64,000 bases of DNA, taken from contig NZ_JAPCWE010000002.1 in the NCBI RefSeq assembly GCF_025943985.1, forward strand, positions 62,001 through 126,000, given 5' to 3'. Both the position numbers and the translations under genes were made by a program. Origin of the DNA: Anaerorudis cellulosivorans (GTDB taxonomy: Bacteria > Bacteroidota > Bacteroidia > Bacteroidales > Dysgonomonadaceae). The notes beneath the pieces are model-generated. The model was not told the DNA's origin. It was given only the letters and a program-made list of their open reading frames with translations, and searched no databases. Every line of letters begins with the position of its first letter. The first letter of the stretch is position 1. This document shows, one piece after another, positions 18,963 to 27,710 of this stretch.

Positions 18963-19191
18963 TTTAAATAAGAAACTATTTATCCATCCATAACGGGAAT
19001 GTTGGTTACCTTTCGGACAAATATAGCGTATGCCGGAACGCCTTACTGCTTCCGGAAAATGTTTTTCTATTTAGAGCGTGTTTTAAAAAATTAACGTTAT
19101 ATTTGTTGTGGTATTAGTAAAATCGTTCGTTTTTCATTGAAATTAATGGGAAAACGAAGAAGTCATCAACAAAACAATGAACAAAAGACTT

Positions 19192-19278
19192 ATGACCATA
19201 CAGAACGACCTTGACATAAAAACTCTCGAAAACTGGTTGTGGGAGGCAGCCTGCATAATTCGTGGATTGTTAAAGTGA
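19192..19278 (+). pseudogene. hsdM: Relic of type I restriction-modification methyltransferase N-terminus
   Basis: A 28-codon frame starting with ATG and ending TGA. It contains K-T-L-E-N-W-L-W-E-A-A-C-I-I-R-G, the conserved opening of one HsdM subfamily (LETWLWxAACxIRG). In intact proteins this is followed at once by DAPKFKDYILPLIF; here the frame ends after three unrelated residues. So the first ~25 codons remain and nearly all of the gene is deleted. No hsdS or hsdR remains nearby. Recognition is from memory of the family, not a search. Confidence 0.65.
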
Positions 19279-19442
19279 CAAGTCATTTGCTCTAATCCGT
19301 TTCCTTTGAATTTAAGTAAATGTGAAGAACAAACCCATCTCGACAAATACGTAAAAACAAAGAGATTTCGCTCAGCAGATAAAAACCGGGAATGATTAAA
19401 TCATATTACCAAATTGGACTGCGAAAATCACCCTCACAGTCG

Positions 19443-20324
19443 TCAAAAGGTTGCCAGCCAGGAGCGCAATTCCGTCAGCATCTCGATGTGGTATTTGAAC
19501 GATTCACGGATGCCCCAGCCGTGACCGCCGCTCGGATAAATATATAGAGCCGCGGGAATGCCCTGCTGCTGCAGTGCCAGGTAGTATTTCACGGAATTAA
19601 CGGGCTTTACTCCCCTGTCATCATCGGATAAAGCAATGAAAGCGCGCGGAGTGGATGAATCGACCTGCAATTCGTTGCTATACGACTTTTCCATCTCCTC
19701 CGTCGGATTTTCTCCCAGCAAATTCAGGCGCGAACCGCTGTGGGTTTCCTCCTTGTTCATGGTGATGACCGGATAAAACAGGATCTGAAAAGCCGGTCGC
19801 AATTCTGCCGGTGCATGGGTTGCCACCGTCGAAGCCAGGTGTCCTCCGGCCGATGAGCCCATAATCCCGATACAATCGGGGTCTATGTTCCATTCGCCGG
19901 CATGTGCTTTGGTCAGACGCAAGGCTTCACAGGCATCGGAAAACGGCACTTCGTGATTGCCGTTGGGCATGCGGTATTTGAGTACCACCACGGCAATACC
20001 CAGATTATTGAAAAAAGGAGCCCAGTCGTGTCCTTCGTGATTCATGGCCAAATTGGCATATCCTCCTCCGGGGCACACAACTACCGCTTTTGCAGGTCGG
20101 ATTGCTTTGGGAAGATATACCGTAATGCACGGCTTGAAGTTATACTTTGCATCATCGTATCCCTGCGCTTCCATGCCGTTGGAATTGGGCAATCCTTTTT
20201 CCCATAGATCGATGGTGAAAGGCGATTTGGGTACCGCTGCCGTTTTTTCCTGTGAACGGACTGTGGGGCACACAACAAACATAATCAGTAAAAACAAGAC
20301 GCCGGTCGAATAAAATGTTTTCAT
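19443..20324 (-). CDS. Secreted alpha/beta-hydrolase esterase
   Basis: A 293-residue exported hydrolase (signal peptide of ~24 residues ending VRSQ). Features of the acetyl-esterase/BD-FAE-like group: oxyanion-hole VVCPGGGYA near residue 85, nucleophile serine in GSSAGG near 157, aspartate in the SDDDRG segment near 233, and the catalytic histidine in GGHGWG near 268. Such proteins often remove acetyl groups from plant polysaccharides; substrate is not shown by context. It is a single gene. Confidence 0.85.
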   Translation of the reverse strand: MKTFYSTGVLFLLIMFVVCPTVRSQEKTAAVPKSPFTIDLWEKGLPNSNGMEAQGYDDAKYNFKPCITVYLPKAIRPAKAVVVCPGGGYANLAMNHEGHDWAPFFNNLGIAVVVLKYRMPNGNHEVPFSDACEALRLTKAHAGEWNIDPDCIGIMGSSAGGHLASTVATHAPAELRPAFQILFYPVITMNKEETHSGSRLNLLGENPTEEMEKSYSNELQVDSSTPRAFIALSDDDRGVKPVNSVKYYLALQQQGIPAALYIYPSGGHGWGIRESFKYHIEMLTELRSWLATF

Positions 20325-20528
20325 CTCACTTTGAAAATTATAACGTTACGCATTATTTTCTTAGGCTTTCTTTCGATTTCCCGATTGGTAAAGCAGCATA
20401 TCTACGCTTTCCGTAGTAACCATACAGCCGTAGTTCACTGATGAATATGCGCAACCCACCCGTTAAAGGAAGCTGAAAAAAGCCTAAAAAGTTTGTCGGC
20501 GAAAGGTACGAAATTTATCGATAATTGC

Positions 20529-20536
20529 TAACTTTG
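20529..20536 (+). promoter_or_regulatory. Candidate -7 box TAACTTTG
   Basis: An exact TAnnTTTG lies 34 bp before the start of the HEXXH gene. No good TTTG was found at 19-20 bp upstream, so this is only a partial promoter match. Confidence 0.45.
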
Positions 20537-20569
20537 ACCGGGGAAAAAATCACCGGACTATCCGACAAA

Positions 20570-20908
20570 ATGAAAATTATCTATTCGACGCTGCTGCCGG
20601 TCAAAGGGTTTCGTGCCATCAATCTTTTCGGTATCGTTTTCGCCCGAAAAGATCAGCCGCAACTCGATGAACATATCATCAACCATGAATCCATTCATAC
20701 CCGGCAAATGCTGGAGTTGGGCATCATCGGTTTTTATCTTTGGTATGTGATAGAATGGCTTATCCGTTGGATACAATACAAAGACCGGTATCAAGGCTAC
20801 CGAAATATCGGTTTCGAACGCGAAGCCTATGCCAACGACAACGACTTTTCCTATCCGAAAAAAAGGCGGATGTTTACTTTTATCGGCTACCTGAAAAAAC
20901 CGGTTTGA
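20570..20908 (+). CDS. Small HEXXH-motif protein
   Basis: A 112-residue protein starting MKIIYSTLLPVKGF. The start at 20570 is chosen over the in-frame upstream codon at 20525 because the latter overlaps the -7 box. It has HESIH at residues 39-43, a zinc-protease-type HEXXH, then an amphipathic or membrane helix (GIIGFYLWYVIEWLIRW) and a conserved-looking FEREAYAND that could supply a third ligand. No signal peptide. I recognise the type as a conserved hypothetical of Bacteroidales; protease activity is unproven. It stands alone. Confidence 0.75.
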   Translation: MKIIYSTLLPVKGFRAINLFGIVFARKDQPQLDEHIINHESIHTRQMLELGIIGFYLWYVIEWLIRWIQYKDRYQGYRNIGFEREAYANDNDFSYPKKRRMFTFIGYLKKPV

Positions 20909-21070
20909 TTATTTTCAGCCCTTTCTTCGAAAAATAAGAAAAATGTTTTAATATTATTTAGCCGGTTAAAACATAATTTATGTATGCTGATCGAACATTT
21001 CCATCCTCATGTATGTTTATAAAATTGATATCGTTTAAATATAAGTGTTTTATCTCTAATCAAAAAAGTT

Positions 21071-21562
21071 ATGAAAGCAGTAAAATTAATTTCATTGTTA
21101 ACGTTTGTGCTGGTTCTAGGAACGAGCATAACTTCATGCAAGCAAGTGAGTGATGCCGATCTTCAGGCTCAAATTCAACAGGCATTGGCAACAAATCCCG
21201 ATGCCGCAAATGTTTCTGTAACAGTGACCGACAAAGTTGCTACGCTGACAGGTACTGTTAAAGATGATGCTACAAAAGCTGCGATTGACAGCATTGTAGG
21301 TACAGTGAAAAATATCAAATCGGTAGTAAACAACGTGGAAGTAGTTCCTCCTGCTCCGGATTACTCCGAGCTTGATAAAACTATCGAAGCCAGTCTGCCC
21401 GAGATATTGATAACTTATCCCAAGCTGACGGCCAGTGTGAAAGACGGTGTGGTAACCCTTGAAGGAGAGGCTAAAAAACAAGCCGATATTGACAGCGTGA
21501 TGAAGAAAATTCAAGAACTGAATCCTGTTCAAATTGTAAACAACGCCACCGTAAAGAAATAA
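21071..21562 (+). CDS. BON-domain lipoprotein
   Basis: A 163-residue envelope lipoprotein: the signal peptide ends in a lipobox-like ITSC (Cys near residue 23). Two BON domains follow (about residues 30-90 and 95-163), each with the V-t-V-x-d-x-V-a-T-L-x-G-x-V core (second copy: ASVKDGVVTLEGEA). BON proteins bind phospholipid membranes and help keep the envelope intact under stress, as in OsmY. Single gene ending in a strong terminator. Confidence 0.9.
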   Translation: MKAVKLISLLTFVLVLGTSITSCKQVSDADLQAQIQQALATNPDAANVSVTVTDKVATLTGTVKDDATKAAIDSIVGTVKNIKSVVNNVEVVPPAPDYSELDKTIEASLPEILITYPKLTASVKDGVVTLEGEAKKQADIDSVMKKIQELNPVQIVNNATVKK

Positions 21563-21598
21563 AAGATTAGGCATTAAAACACAAAAAAATGAAATTTT

Positions 21599-21630
21599 AA
21601 AAAGCTTCTGTTCACCGCAGAAGCTTTTTT
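21599..21630 (+). terminator. Rho-independent terminator of the BON gene
   Basis: A perfect 12-bp stem AAAAAGCTTCTG / CAGAAGCTTTTT around a 7-base loop, ending in a T-run. A textbook terminator 36 bp past the stop. Confidence 0.9.
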
Positions 21631-21655
21631 ATTAGTATTTTTCCTTCAAAATGCG

Positions 21656-21663
21656 TAACTTTG
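21656..21663 (+). promoter_or_regulatory. Candidate -7 box of typA
   Basis: TAACTTTG matches TAnnTTTG exactly, 25 bp before the typA start. The -33 element is poor. Confidence 0.5.
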
Positions 21664-21688
21664 CACGCTCAAAAAAAAAAATCGTTAG

Positions 21689-23491
21689 ATGCAAGATATT
21701 CGCAATATAGCCATAATCGCTCACGTCGATCATGGCAAAACCACCCTGGTGGACAAAATGCTTTTGGCAGGACACCTTTTCCGCAACAACCAACCCACTC
21801 AAGATTTAATTCTCGACAATAACGATTTGGAACGTGAACGCGGAATCACCATCCTGTCCAAAAATGTGTCCATCCGCTATAACAATACGAAGATTAATAT
21901 TATAGACACTCCGGGACACGCCGACTTTGGAGGTGAAGTGGAGCGTGTACTTAACATGGCCGACGGTTGCCTGCTTGTGGTGGATGCATTTGAAGGCCCC
22001 ATGCCTCAAACCCGTTTCGTACTGCAAAAAGCACTCGAAATCGGCCTCAAACCCATACTGGTTATCAATAAAGTGGACAAGCCCAATTGCCGCCCCGAAG
22101 AGGTGCAGGAAGCCGTCTTCGACTTGATGTTTAATTTGGGTGCCACCAACGATCAGCTCGATTTCCCCACGATATACGGCTCGGCAAAACAGGGATGGAT
22201 GTCGGACGACTGGAAAAAACCTTCAACCAACATTACTCCCCTGCTCGATGCCATCGTCAAATACATTCCGGCTCCGAAAATGCGAAAAGGCACGCCGCAA
22301 CTGCTCATTACTTCACTCGATTATTCCAATTACGTGGGGAGAATAGCCATTGGCCGCCTGCATCGGGGTACGTTGAGCCCGAACGTCGATTATGCACTGT
22401 GCAAACGCGACGGTACTATCGTGAAAACCCGAATCAAAGAACTGAATGTCTTTGAAGGACTCGATCGGGTAAAAGTGGATGAGGTGTCATCGGGCGATAT
22501 TTGTGCCTTGGTGGGTATCGAAGAGTTCGAAATCGGCGATACGATTACCGACTTGGAAAATCCCGAACCCCTTGATCCGATTGCCGTTGACGAACCCACC
22601 ATGTCGATGCTCTTCACCATCAACAATTCGCCGTTTTTTGGTCAGGACGGAAAATACATCACCTCACGACACATCTACGAACGGTTGGTGCGCGAGTTGG
22701 ACAAAAATCTGGCCATGCGGTTGGAAGAAACCGACAGTTCCGATTCGTGGATTGTGTACGGACGGGGGGTGTTGCACTTGTCGATATTGATCGAAACCAT
22801 GCGACGCGAAGGTTATGAATTTCAGGTTGGACAGCCACGCGTCATCATTAAAAAAATTGGAGGCGAAGATTATGAACCGGTTGAACAGCTCACCATCAAT
22901 CTTCCCGAAGAATATGCCAGCAAGATCATCGATATTGTAACGCGCCGCAAAGGCGAATTGCTTTCCATGGAAAACAAGAACGGCCGAATGCACATGGAAT
23001 TCAGCATCCCGTCGAGAGGAATCATCGGCTTAAACAACATCGTTCTCACCCTTTCGGCCGGCGAAGCCGTCATGGCTCACCGTTTTCTGGAATTTCAACC
23101 CTGGAGAGGGCCCATCGAAAAACGGCAAAACGGATCGATTATTGCCGGCGAATCGGGCAACGCATATGCATATGCGTTGGATAAACTGCAGGACAGGGGG
23201 CGTTTTTTCATCGAACCGCAAACCGAAGTTTATGCAGGTCAGGTAGTGGGCGAACACAACAAAGAGGGCGACTTGGTGGTGAATGTAACCAAATCGAAAA
23301 AACTCACCAACGTGCGCGCGTCGGGAACCGACGATAAGGCCCAACTGGCTCCTCCGGTTATTTTCAGCCTCGAAGAAGCGCTGGAATATATCAAGGAAGA
23401 CGAGTACGTGGAGGTGACCCCCAAAGCGATGCGTATCCGAAAAATCATTCTCGACGAAACCGAGCGAAAACGACTGGCGAAAAAAGCATAA
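21689..23491 (+). CDS. typA: Ribosome-associated GTPase TypA/BipA
   Basis: A 600-residue translational GTPase that binds 70S ribosomes and helps ribosome assembly and stress adaptation. G1 loop HVDHGKTT near residue 12, switch I RERGITI near 49, G3 [15 protein letters not shown] near 72, and G4 NKVD near 129. Domains II, III/V and the TypA-specific C-terminal domain complete the length. It is flanked by a candidate -7 box and is convergent with folE. No doubt about the family. Confidence 0.97.
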   Translation: MQDIRNIAIIAHVDHGKTTLVDKMLLAGHLFRNNQPTQDLILDNNDLERERGITILSKNVSIRYNNTKINIIDTPGHADFGGEVERVLNMADGCLLVVDAFEGPMPQTRFVLQKALEIGLKPILVINKVDKPNCRPEEVQEAVFDLMFNLGATNDQLDFPTIYGSAKQGWMSDDWKKPSTNITPLLDAIVKYIPAPKMRKGTPQLLITSLDYSNYVGRIAIGRLHRGTLSPNVDYALCKRDGTIVKTRIKELNVFEGLDRVKVDEVSSGDICALVGIEEFEIGDTITDLENPEPLDPIAVDEPTMSMLFTINNSPFFGQDGKYITSRHIYERLVRELDKNLAMRLEETDSSDSWIVYGRGVLHLSILIETMRREGYEFQVGQPRVIIKKIGGEDYEPVEQLTINLPEEYASKIIDIVTRRKGELLSMENKNGRMHMEFSIPSRGIIGLNNIVLTLSAGEAVMAHRFLEFQPWRGPIEKRQNGSIIAGESGNAYAYALDKLQDRGRFFIEPQTEVYAGQVVGEHNKEGDLVVNVTKSKKLTNVRASGTDDKAQLAPPVIFSLEEALEYIKEDEYVEVTPKAMRIRKIILDETERKRLAKKA

Positions 23492-23551
23492 GGCGTGAAG
23501 CCGACAAAAGCGGGTGAAAAGACATTGTGAGACCCCCTTCAAAAGAGTTTC

Positions 23552-24172
23552 TTAAAAGAGGGGACTTTTCTTGATGAGATTGATGAATTCTTCCCGTGTT
23601 TTCTGTTGATTGAAAACTCCGGTGAAATCGGAAGTGGTGGTAATGGAATTTTGTTTTTCTACTCCGCGCATCTGCATGCACATGTGTTTTGCTTCAATGA
23701 CCACCATTACACCCAGCGGATTCAGGGTGTTCTGAATGCATTCCTTAATTTGTGTGGTTAATCGTTCCTGCACCTGCAACCGGCGGGCATATACCTCAAC
23801 TACGCGAACAATTTTACTTAAACCGGTGACGTATCCGTTGGGGATATAAGCCACATGGGCTTTCCCGAAAAAAGGGAGCAAATGGTGTTCGCAAAGCGAA
23901 AACAGATCGATGTCTTTCACAATGACCATCTGACGGTATTTTTCTTTAAACAGCGCGCCGCGCAACATTTCTTCGGGATCTTCTGCATACCCTTTGGTCA
24001 AATATTGCAAGGCTTCGGCTACCCGTTCGGGGGTCTTTAGCAAACCTTCGCGGTTTACATCTTCACCCAATAACGCGATCACCTCTTTTACGTGATCCGA
24101 AATAAGAAGTGCTTGACTTTTTTTTTCTGTGGTTTCAATAATAGACATACTGTCTGACTTAGTTTTGTGCAT
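23552..24172 (-). CDS. folE: GTP cyclohydrolase I
   Basis: A 206-residue enzyme that makes dihydroneopterin triphosphate from GTP, the first step of folate synthesis. Zinc ligands are visible in [10 protein letters not shown] (near residue 93-100) and HMCMQMRG (near 164), with the conserved [21 protein letters not shown] core. Start 24172 lies just after the SPOR gene stop, suggesting coupled translation; an in-frame ATG at 24148 is an alternative. Last gene of the DUF1599-to-folE run. Confidence 0.96.
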   Translation of the reverse strand: MHKTKSDSMSIIETTEKKSQALLISDHVKEVIALLGEDVNREGLLKTPERVAEALQYLTKGYAEDPEEMLRGALFKEKYRQMVIVKDIDLFSLCEHHLLPFFGKAHVAYIPNGYVTGLSKIVRVVEVYARRLQVQERLTTQIKECIQNTLNPLGVMVVIEAKHMCMQMRGVEKQNSITTTSDFTGVFNQQKTREEFINLIKKSPLF

Positions 24173-24175
24173 TTA

Positions 24176-24679
24176 TTAATTGACGGGTTGATCAACCGGT
24201 ATTTTCACCTCATCCGGTACAATATACATTTCTTTCCCAAACGAAGGGAAAACCTTGCGCATTTCGTTTAAGACCTCTTCGGCCTCTTCTCTTGTTCTGA
24301 AATTGCCCACACGCAAGCGCCAAAAAGGCGACTCGAAGATGATCACCGTCTCCAACTCGGGAAACGCCTGGTTGATGAGAGCTTGTTTTCGGTAAGCTTC
24401 ATTCTTGGAAGTCCGCTGATCGTTACCGGCAAAGGCTTGTATCTTATAGCCTCGCATTTTCACATAGGGAACGGTTCCGGGATCGGCATAAACCGGCAGT
24501 TTCGGCGTAATAGGCCGACCAACAATTCCTTTGATGGCTTCATCTTCGAAGATGGTTACACGACCTTTACCCGGATAATAGGTATTCAGTTCGTCGATGA
24601 TGCTTTTTGTTTCTTGTGCATTCATCCATGAAGTTGAAACACAACAAAAGAGCAAAAAATAAAACAGCTTTTTCATCAT
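24176..24679 (-). CDS. SPOR-domain protein
   Basis: A 167-residue exported protein (signal peptide MMKKLFYFLLFCCVS..., cut near NAQE). The C-terminal ~80 residues (YKIQAFAGNDQRTSKNEAYR... to ...FPSFGKEMYIV) form a SPOR repeat domain, which binds denuded glycan strands of septal peptidoglycan. It may help division or wall remodelling. It follows tpiA across a terminator-like hairpin and runs almost directly into folE. Confidence 0.9.
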   Translation of the reverse strand: MMKKLFYFLLFCCVSTSWMNAQETKSIIDELNTYYPGKGRVTIFEDEAIKGIVGRPITPKLPVYADPGTVPYVKMRGYKIQAFAGNDQRTSKNEAYRKQALINQAFPELETVIIFESPFWRLRVGNFRTREEAEEVLNEMRKVFPSFGKEMYIVPDEVKIPVDQPVN

Positions 24680-24708
24680 TGATTCGTGTGCAAAAAAGAA
24701 TAGGCAAA

Positions 24709-24760
24709 ATTAGGGAAATACCACAGATTAACCCACTAATCTGTGGTAAAATTCCCTAAT
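24709..24760 (-). terminator. Long hairpin after tpiA
   Basis: A perfect 12-bp stem (24719-24730 with 24737-24748) around ACCCAC is extended by a second matched segment (ATTAGGGAA against TTCCCTAAT) after a small bulge. On the minus strand it starts 4 bp after the tpiA stop and is followed by AATTTTG, giving a terminator with a short T-run. The same T-run forms TAATTTTG, a possible -7 box for the SPOR-folE pair, though no -33 element fits. Confidence 0.75.
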
Positions 24761-24764
24761 GCGC

Positions 24765-25520
24765 TTAAAAAGCTTCGATAATAGGCATGAACTTATCTAC
24801 GCTTAACGAAGCTCCGCCAATAAGACCGCCATCTACGTCGGGATTGGCAAAAAGTTCCTTTGCATTGGATGCATTGCAACTGCCGCCATACAAAACGGAG
24901 AGGTCTTCGGCCGTATCCTTACCGTATTTGTCGGCTACGGTTTTGCGGATGAAGGCGTGCATCTCCTGTGCCTGTGCTGCCGTTGCGGTCTTACCGGTGC
25001 CGATAGCCCAAACGGGTTCATAGGCAAGAATCAGTTTGCCGAAATCTTCTTTCGAAAGGTTGAACAACGACTGTTCGATTTGCGATTTCACTACCTCGAA
25101 ATGCTTGTCGGCTTCGCGTTCTGCCAACACTTCTCCGATACAGAAAATGGGCGTCAGGCCGTTAGCAAGTGCCAACAATACTTTTTCTTTGAGAATTTCG
25201 GGCGTTTCGTGGTAATAGGTGCGGCGTTCGCTGTGACCGATAATCACATATTTTGCTCCCGTAGATGCAACCATTTTTGCTGAAACTTCACCGGTATAGG
25301 CTCCTTCGGGTTTATCGGCACAATTTTGTGCTGATACGCCGATTTTTTCGGTATCGATTGCGTTTACCACGCTTGCCAGATGAATAAACGGCGGTGCAAT
25401 GATGACATCGCAATTAACAGTTTTGTTCTTTAAGGCCTCGTTGAGTTCGGTTGCCAATGCTACCCCTTCCTGAAGGGTTTTGTTCATCTTCCAGTTTCCT
25501 GCTACAATGTTTTTTCTCAT
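24765..25520 (-). CDS. tpiA: Triosephosphate isomerase
   Basis: A 251-residue cytoplasmic glycolytic enzyme interconverting dihydroxyacetone phosphate and glyceraldehyde 3-phosphate. Catalytic Lys in NWKMNKT (near residue 10), catalytic His in IGHSERR (near 99), catalytic Glu in [14 protein letters not shown] (near 170), and the phosphate-binding GGAS at the C-terminus. Third gene of the operon, ended by a long hairpin. Confidence 0.98.
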   Translation of the reverse strand: MRKNIVAGNWKMNKTLQEGVALATELNEALKNKTVNCDVIIAPPFIHLASVVNAIDTEKIGVSAQNCADKPEGAYTGEVSAKMVASTGAKYVIIGHSERRTYYHETPEILKEKVLLALANGLTPIFCIGEVLAEREADKHFEVVKSQIEQSLFNLSKEDFGKLILAYEPVWAIGTGKTATAAQAQEMHAFIRKTVADKYGKDTAEDLSVLYGGSCNASNAKELFANPDVDGGLIGGASLSVDKFMPIIEAF

Positions 25521-25550
25521 AACGTTACAAATTTTATATAAATAATTACT

Positions 25551-26849
25551 TTAATCATTTGTTTGGGTTTGGCTGCGCATATCTGCCCATTTGATAAGCC
25601 CCAGCGGCACAAGAAACAGCAAAGCCGTAATCCCAACTGTCAAAAACTCGTGTTGTCTTCTATCGACTGTTTTCCCGATTTCGACCCGGTTGATGAGGGC
25701 TGTCAGTTCTTTCTCAGAAGGAAGGGAACGGCTGCTCCATTTGCCGATAATTGTCCCGTCTTTCAACAGCACGACTCCCGGATTGGATCGGATCATTGTT
25801 TTCAGCATCCGCTCGTCGGCATGACAGAAAGTAAATCCGCTTCGGTGCAGGCGTTCCCACTCCGCAATTGCATCGATGGACGATGCGGTGAGACAGTACA
25901 CCGGATAGTGATACTTTTCGGCATAATCGGTCAGAACCTTCAATCGGGATAATTCGCCCGAGCGAATATCCGGAAGCGCGTATGCAATCACCAGAAAAGA
26001 ATACGACGGATCGGACAGTATCTTTTCCGTAATATCCGCTCCTTCAATATAGCTGCTATTTGCTTCATCATAAACCAGCTCCACAATGGAAAAATCTTCA
26101 ACCTCGGGCTTCTTCCCTTTTTTCACCAATCGGGTTTTTATCTCCACAAACGTCCATGTGGAATCGTTCCAAGGATAATTTTCTTCCGTAAATGCTTGCT
26201 TGATCCCCCCTTTCTCATAGATGAATATATTTTTGTATTGATCGGCTTCGGCAGGATCGATCTTCATTTTATCGGGTATATGGGTTCCGATTTTATAAGG
26301 TCGAAAATCGACCACAGGCAAATTCATCACATTATAAACAGCAAAAGCCACTCCGAAAAATGCCGTGAAAAGGGTAGCTGCCCAGGCTGTTTTTGAACTT
26401 AAAAGGGGAGTTATTTCATTATAATAGATCACCGTTAAAACAGCACATGCCGACAGTACGATATTTTTGTAAAACGTTGCCCAATTGCCGATGACAACTG
26501 CATCACCAAAACATCCGCAATCTTCAACGGGATTTTTTATCGCGATCCACAACGTAAAAGGGGTCATGACCAGCATAAACAGCAAAAAAAGACGGGTAAC
26601 GGTTTTCCGATAAATGCCCAACAAAAGGCATACGCCCAACAGAAATTCGACCACCGGAAGCAGGATAGCGGCAGGCAGCGATAACGGGAACCATTCGGGA
26701 AGCCCAAAAGCAATCAGGTAATCCTGTATTTTGTATTCGAACCCGCGAGGGTCTACCATCTTCACGAAACCCGAGAAGACAAACGTTGCTCCCAGAATGA
26801 TACGGGATAACTCAATCAGTATCTTGATGTAGCGATCCTTCCGTTTCAT
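25551..26849 (-). CDS. DoxX-like membrane protein with thioredoxin-like C-terminal part (BT_3928 type)
   Basis: A 432-residue protein. Residues ~1-150 hold four hydrophobic helices with the DoxX pattern (FSGFVKMVDPRGFEYKIQDYL near residue 25, and EDCGCFGDAV near 115). The rest contains a fold ending in PGVVLLKDGTIIGKW, which resembles a thioredoxin-like strand, then a final hydrophobic helix. Start 26849 (MKRKDRYIK) overlaps the upstream gene by 38 bp; an ATG at 26894 would overlap by 83. It is the family called BT_3928 in Bacteroides, constantly next to DUF1599 and tpiA. A redox role is a guess. Confidence 0.8.
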   Translation of the reverse strand: MKRKDRYIKILIELSRIILGATFVFSGFVKMVDPRGFEYKIQDYLIAFGLPEWFPLSLPAAILLPVVEFLLGVCLLLGIYRKTVTRLFLLFMLVMTPFTLWIAIKNPVEDCGCFGDAVVIGNWATFYKNIVLSACAVLTVIYYNEITPLLSSKTAWAATLFTAFFGVAFAVYNVMNLPVVDFRPYKIGTHIPDKMKIDPAEADQYKNIFIYEKGGIKQAFTEENYPWNDSTWTFVEIKTRLVKKGKKPEVEDFSIVELVYDEANSSYIEGADITEKILSDPSYSFLVIAYALPDIRSGELSRLKVLTDYAEKYHYPVYCLTASSIDAIAEWERLHRSGFTFCHADERMLKTMIRSNPGVVLLKDGTIIGKWSSRSLPSEKELTALINRVEIGKTVDRRQHEFLTVGITALLFLVPLGLIKWADMRSQTQTND

Positions 26850-27396
26850 TTTCTTCTTCGCCGAAGTGCAATTTGATGAGTGCAAAAATTGCATAATTTA
26901 CGATATCCATGTAATTGGCGTCAATGCCTTCAGATACCAATGTCTTGCCCTGATGACTTTCGATTTCCTTGATGCGATAGATTTTCATCAGGATCAGATC
27001 GGTATACGAACTCACGCGCATATTGCGCCACGCCTCGTCGTAATCGTGATTCTTGGCAATCATGAGTTCCTTCGTTTTGGCAATGAATTTGTCGTATAGC
27101 CGTAATGCTTCTTCAGGAGTGATATCGACCGTATCGGAATAACCCAATTCAAGTTGAATGAGGCCGATAATGCCGTAATTCACAATTCCGATGAATTCGG
27201 GGAAAATACCTTCTCCTATGCGACTTTCTTTTTTGGTTTCCAATGAACGGATGCGGTTTGCTTTTATAAAAATCTGATCCGTAACCGATTCGGGACGTAA
27301 AATCCGCCACGATGCGCCATAATCCTGCAATTTTTTACGGAAAATATCGCGACAAATTGCAACGACTTCATCAAATTGCTTATTCGTAACATCCAT
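26812..27396 (-). CDS. DUF1599 (Nmad1) domain protein
   Basis: A 194-residue cytoplasmic protein made of two related halves, each with a D-Y-x-x-x-W-R-x-x-R core: DYGASWRILRPESVTDQIFIKA near residue 23 and DYDEAWRNMRVSSYTDLILMK near 118. This is the DUF1599 / nucleotide-modification-associated domain 1 pattern. The family is tied to nucleotide metabolism by genomic context in phages, but its activity is not known to me. First gene of the operon, driven by a strong promoter. Confidence 0.85.
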   Translation of the reverse strand: MDVTNKQFDEVVAICRDIFRKKLQDYGASWRILRPESVTDQIFIKANRIRSLETKKESRIGEGIFPEFIGIVNYGIIGLIQLELGYSDTVDITPEEALRLYDKFIAKTKELMIAKNHDYDEAWRNMRVSSYTDLILMKIYRIKEIESHQGKTLVSEGIDANYMDIVNYAIFALIKLHFGEEENETEGSLHQDTD

Positions 27397-27437
27397 TCAA
27401 GTAGAGGTATAAATCTTTTTGTGTTTAATTAAGAAAA

Positions 27438-27469
27438 CAAAGGTAGAGAAAAAAAACAAAAGCTACAAA
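27438..27469 (-). promoter_or_regulatory. Promoter of the DUF1599-DoxX-tpiA-SPOR-folE operon
   Basis: Minus-strand TTTG (27466-27469), 20 bp, then TACCTTTG (27438-27445): exact Bacteroides-type promoter, 41 bp before the DUF1599 start. Confidence 0.8.
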
Positions 27470-27710
27470 AACTCCTACTGCCGCCACCATGTTCTCCGGT
27501 TTTTCTTACCCGGCATATCCTCCTCATCTTTCAGTGCCTTATCTTTCGCTGCATTGCCAATTGACATGTGCCTTACAAACAAAACTGAATCAAAGCCTGT
27601 ATGACTCGATGAATTTTCCCGCCATTGCTCTTTCGTTATCCGAAAAAAAGAAAAACAGGACAATGTTTCGAATCGTTTTTTGTAGCTTTGCACAACAAAA
27701 CCCAATAAAG
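27470..27710. other. Divergent spacer before dipeptidyl peptidase III
   Basis: Between the operon promoter and the peptidase start. A TAGCTTTG (27683-27690) 20 bp before the peptidase start matches the TAnnTTTG -7 box, but no -33 element fits. The frame running in from 27489 is open but has no signal peptide and is probably untranslated. Confidence 0.5.

Larger units (their letters stand above)
18626..19442. other. Decayed intergenic region, 817 bp
   Basis: No intact gene can be supported. It contains a GTGTAGGAA tandem array (18872-18962) and a short relic of a type I methyltransferase gene (19192-19278). Frames on the minus strand over the array are low-complexity (TLPTLPTL) and look like products of the repeat. 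It lies between a plus-strand operon and a minus-strand esterase gene, so it is a convergent dump-like spacer. Confidence 0.6.

Noticed and set aside
27489-27710. N-terminal 74-residue extension of dipeptidyl peptidase III
   Set aside because: It would place a lipoprotein signal peptide inside the protein, and it includes the TAGCTTTG promoter box. The start at 27711 fits better.
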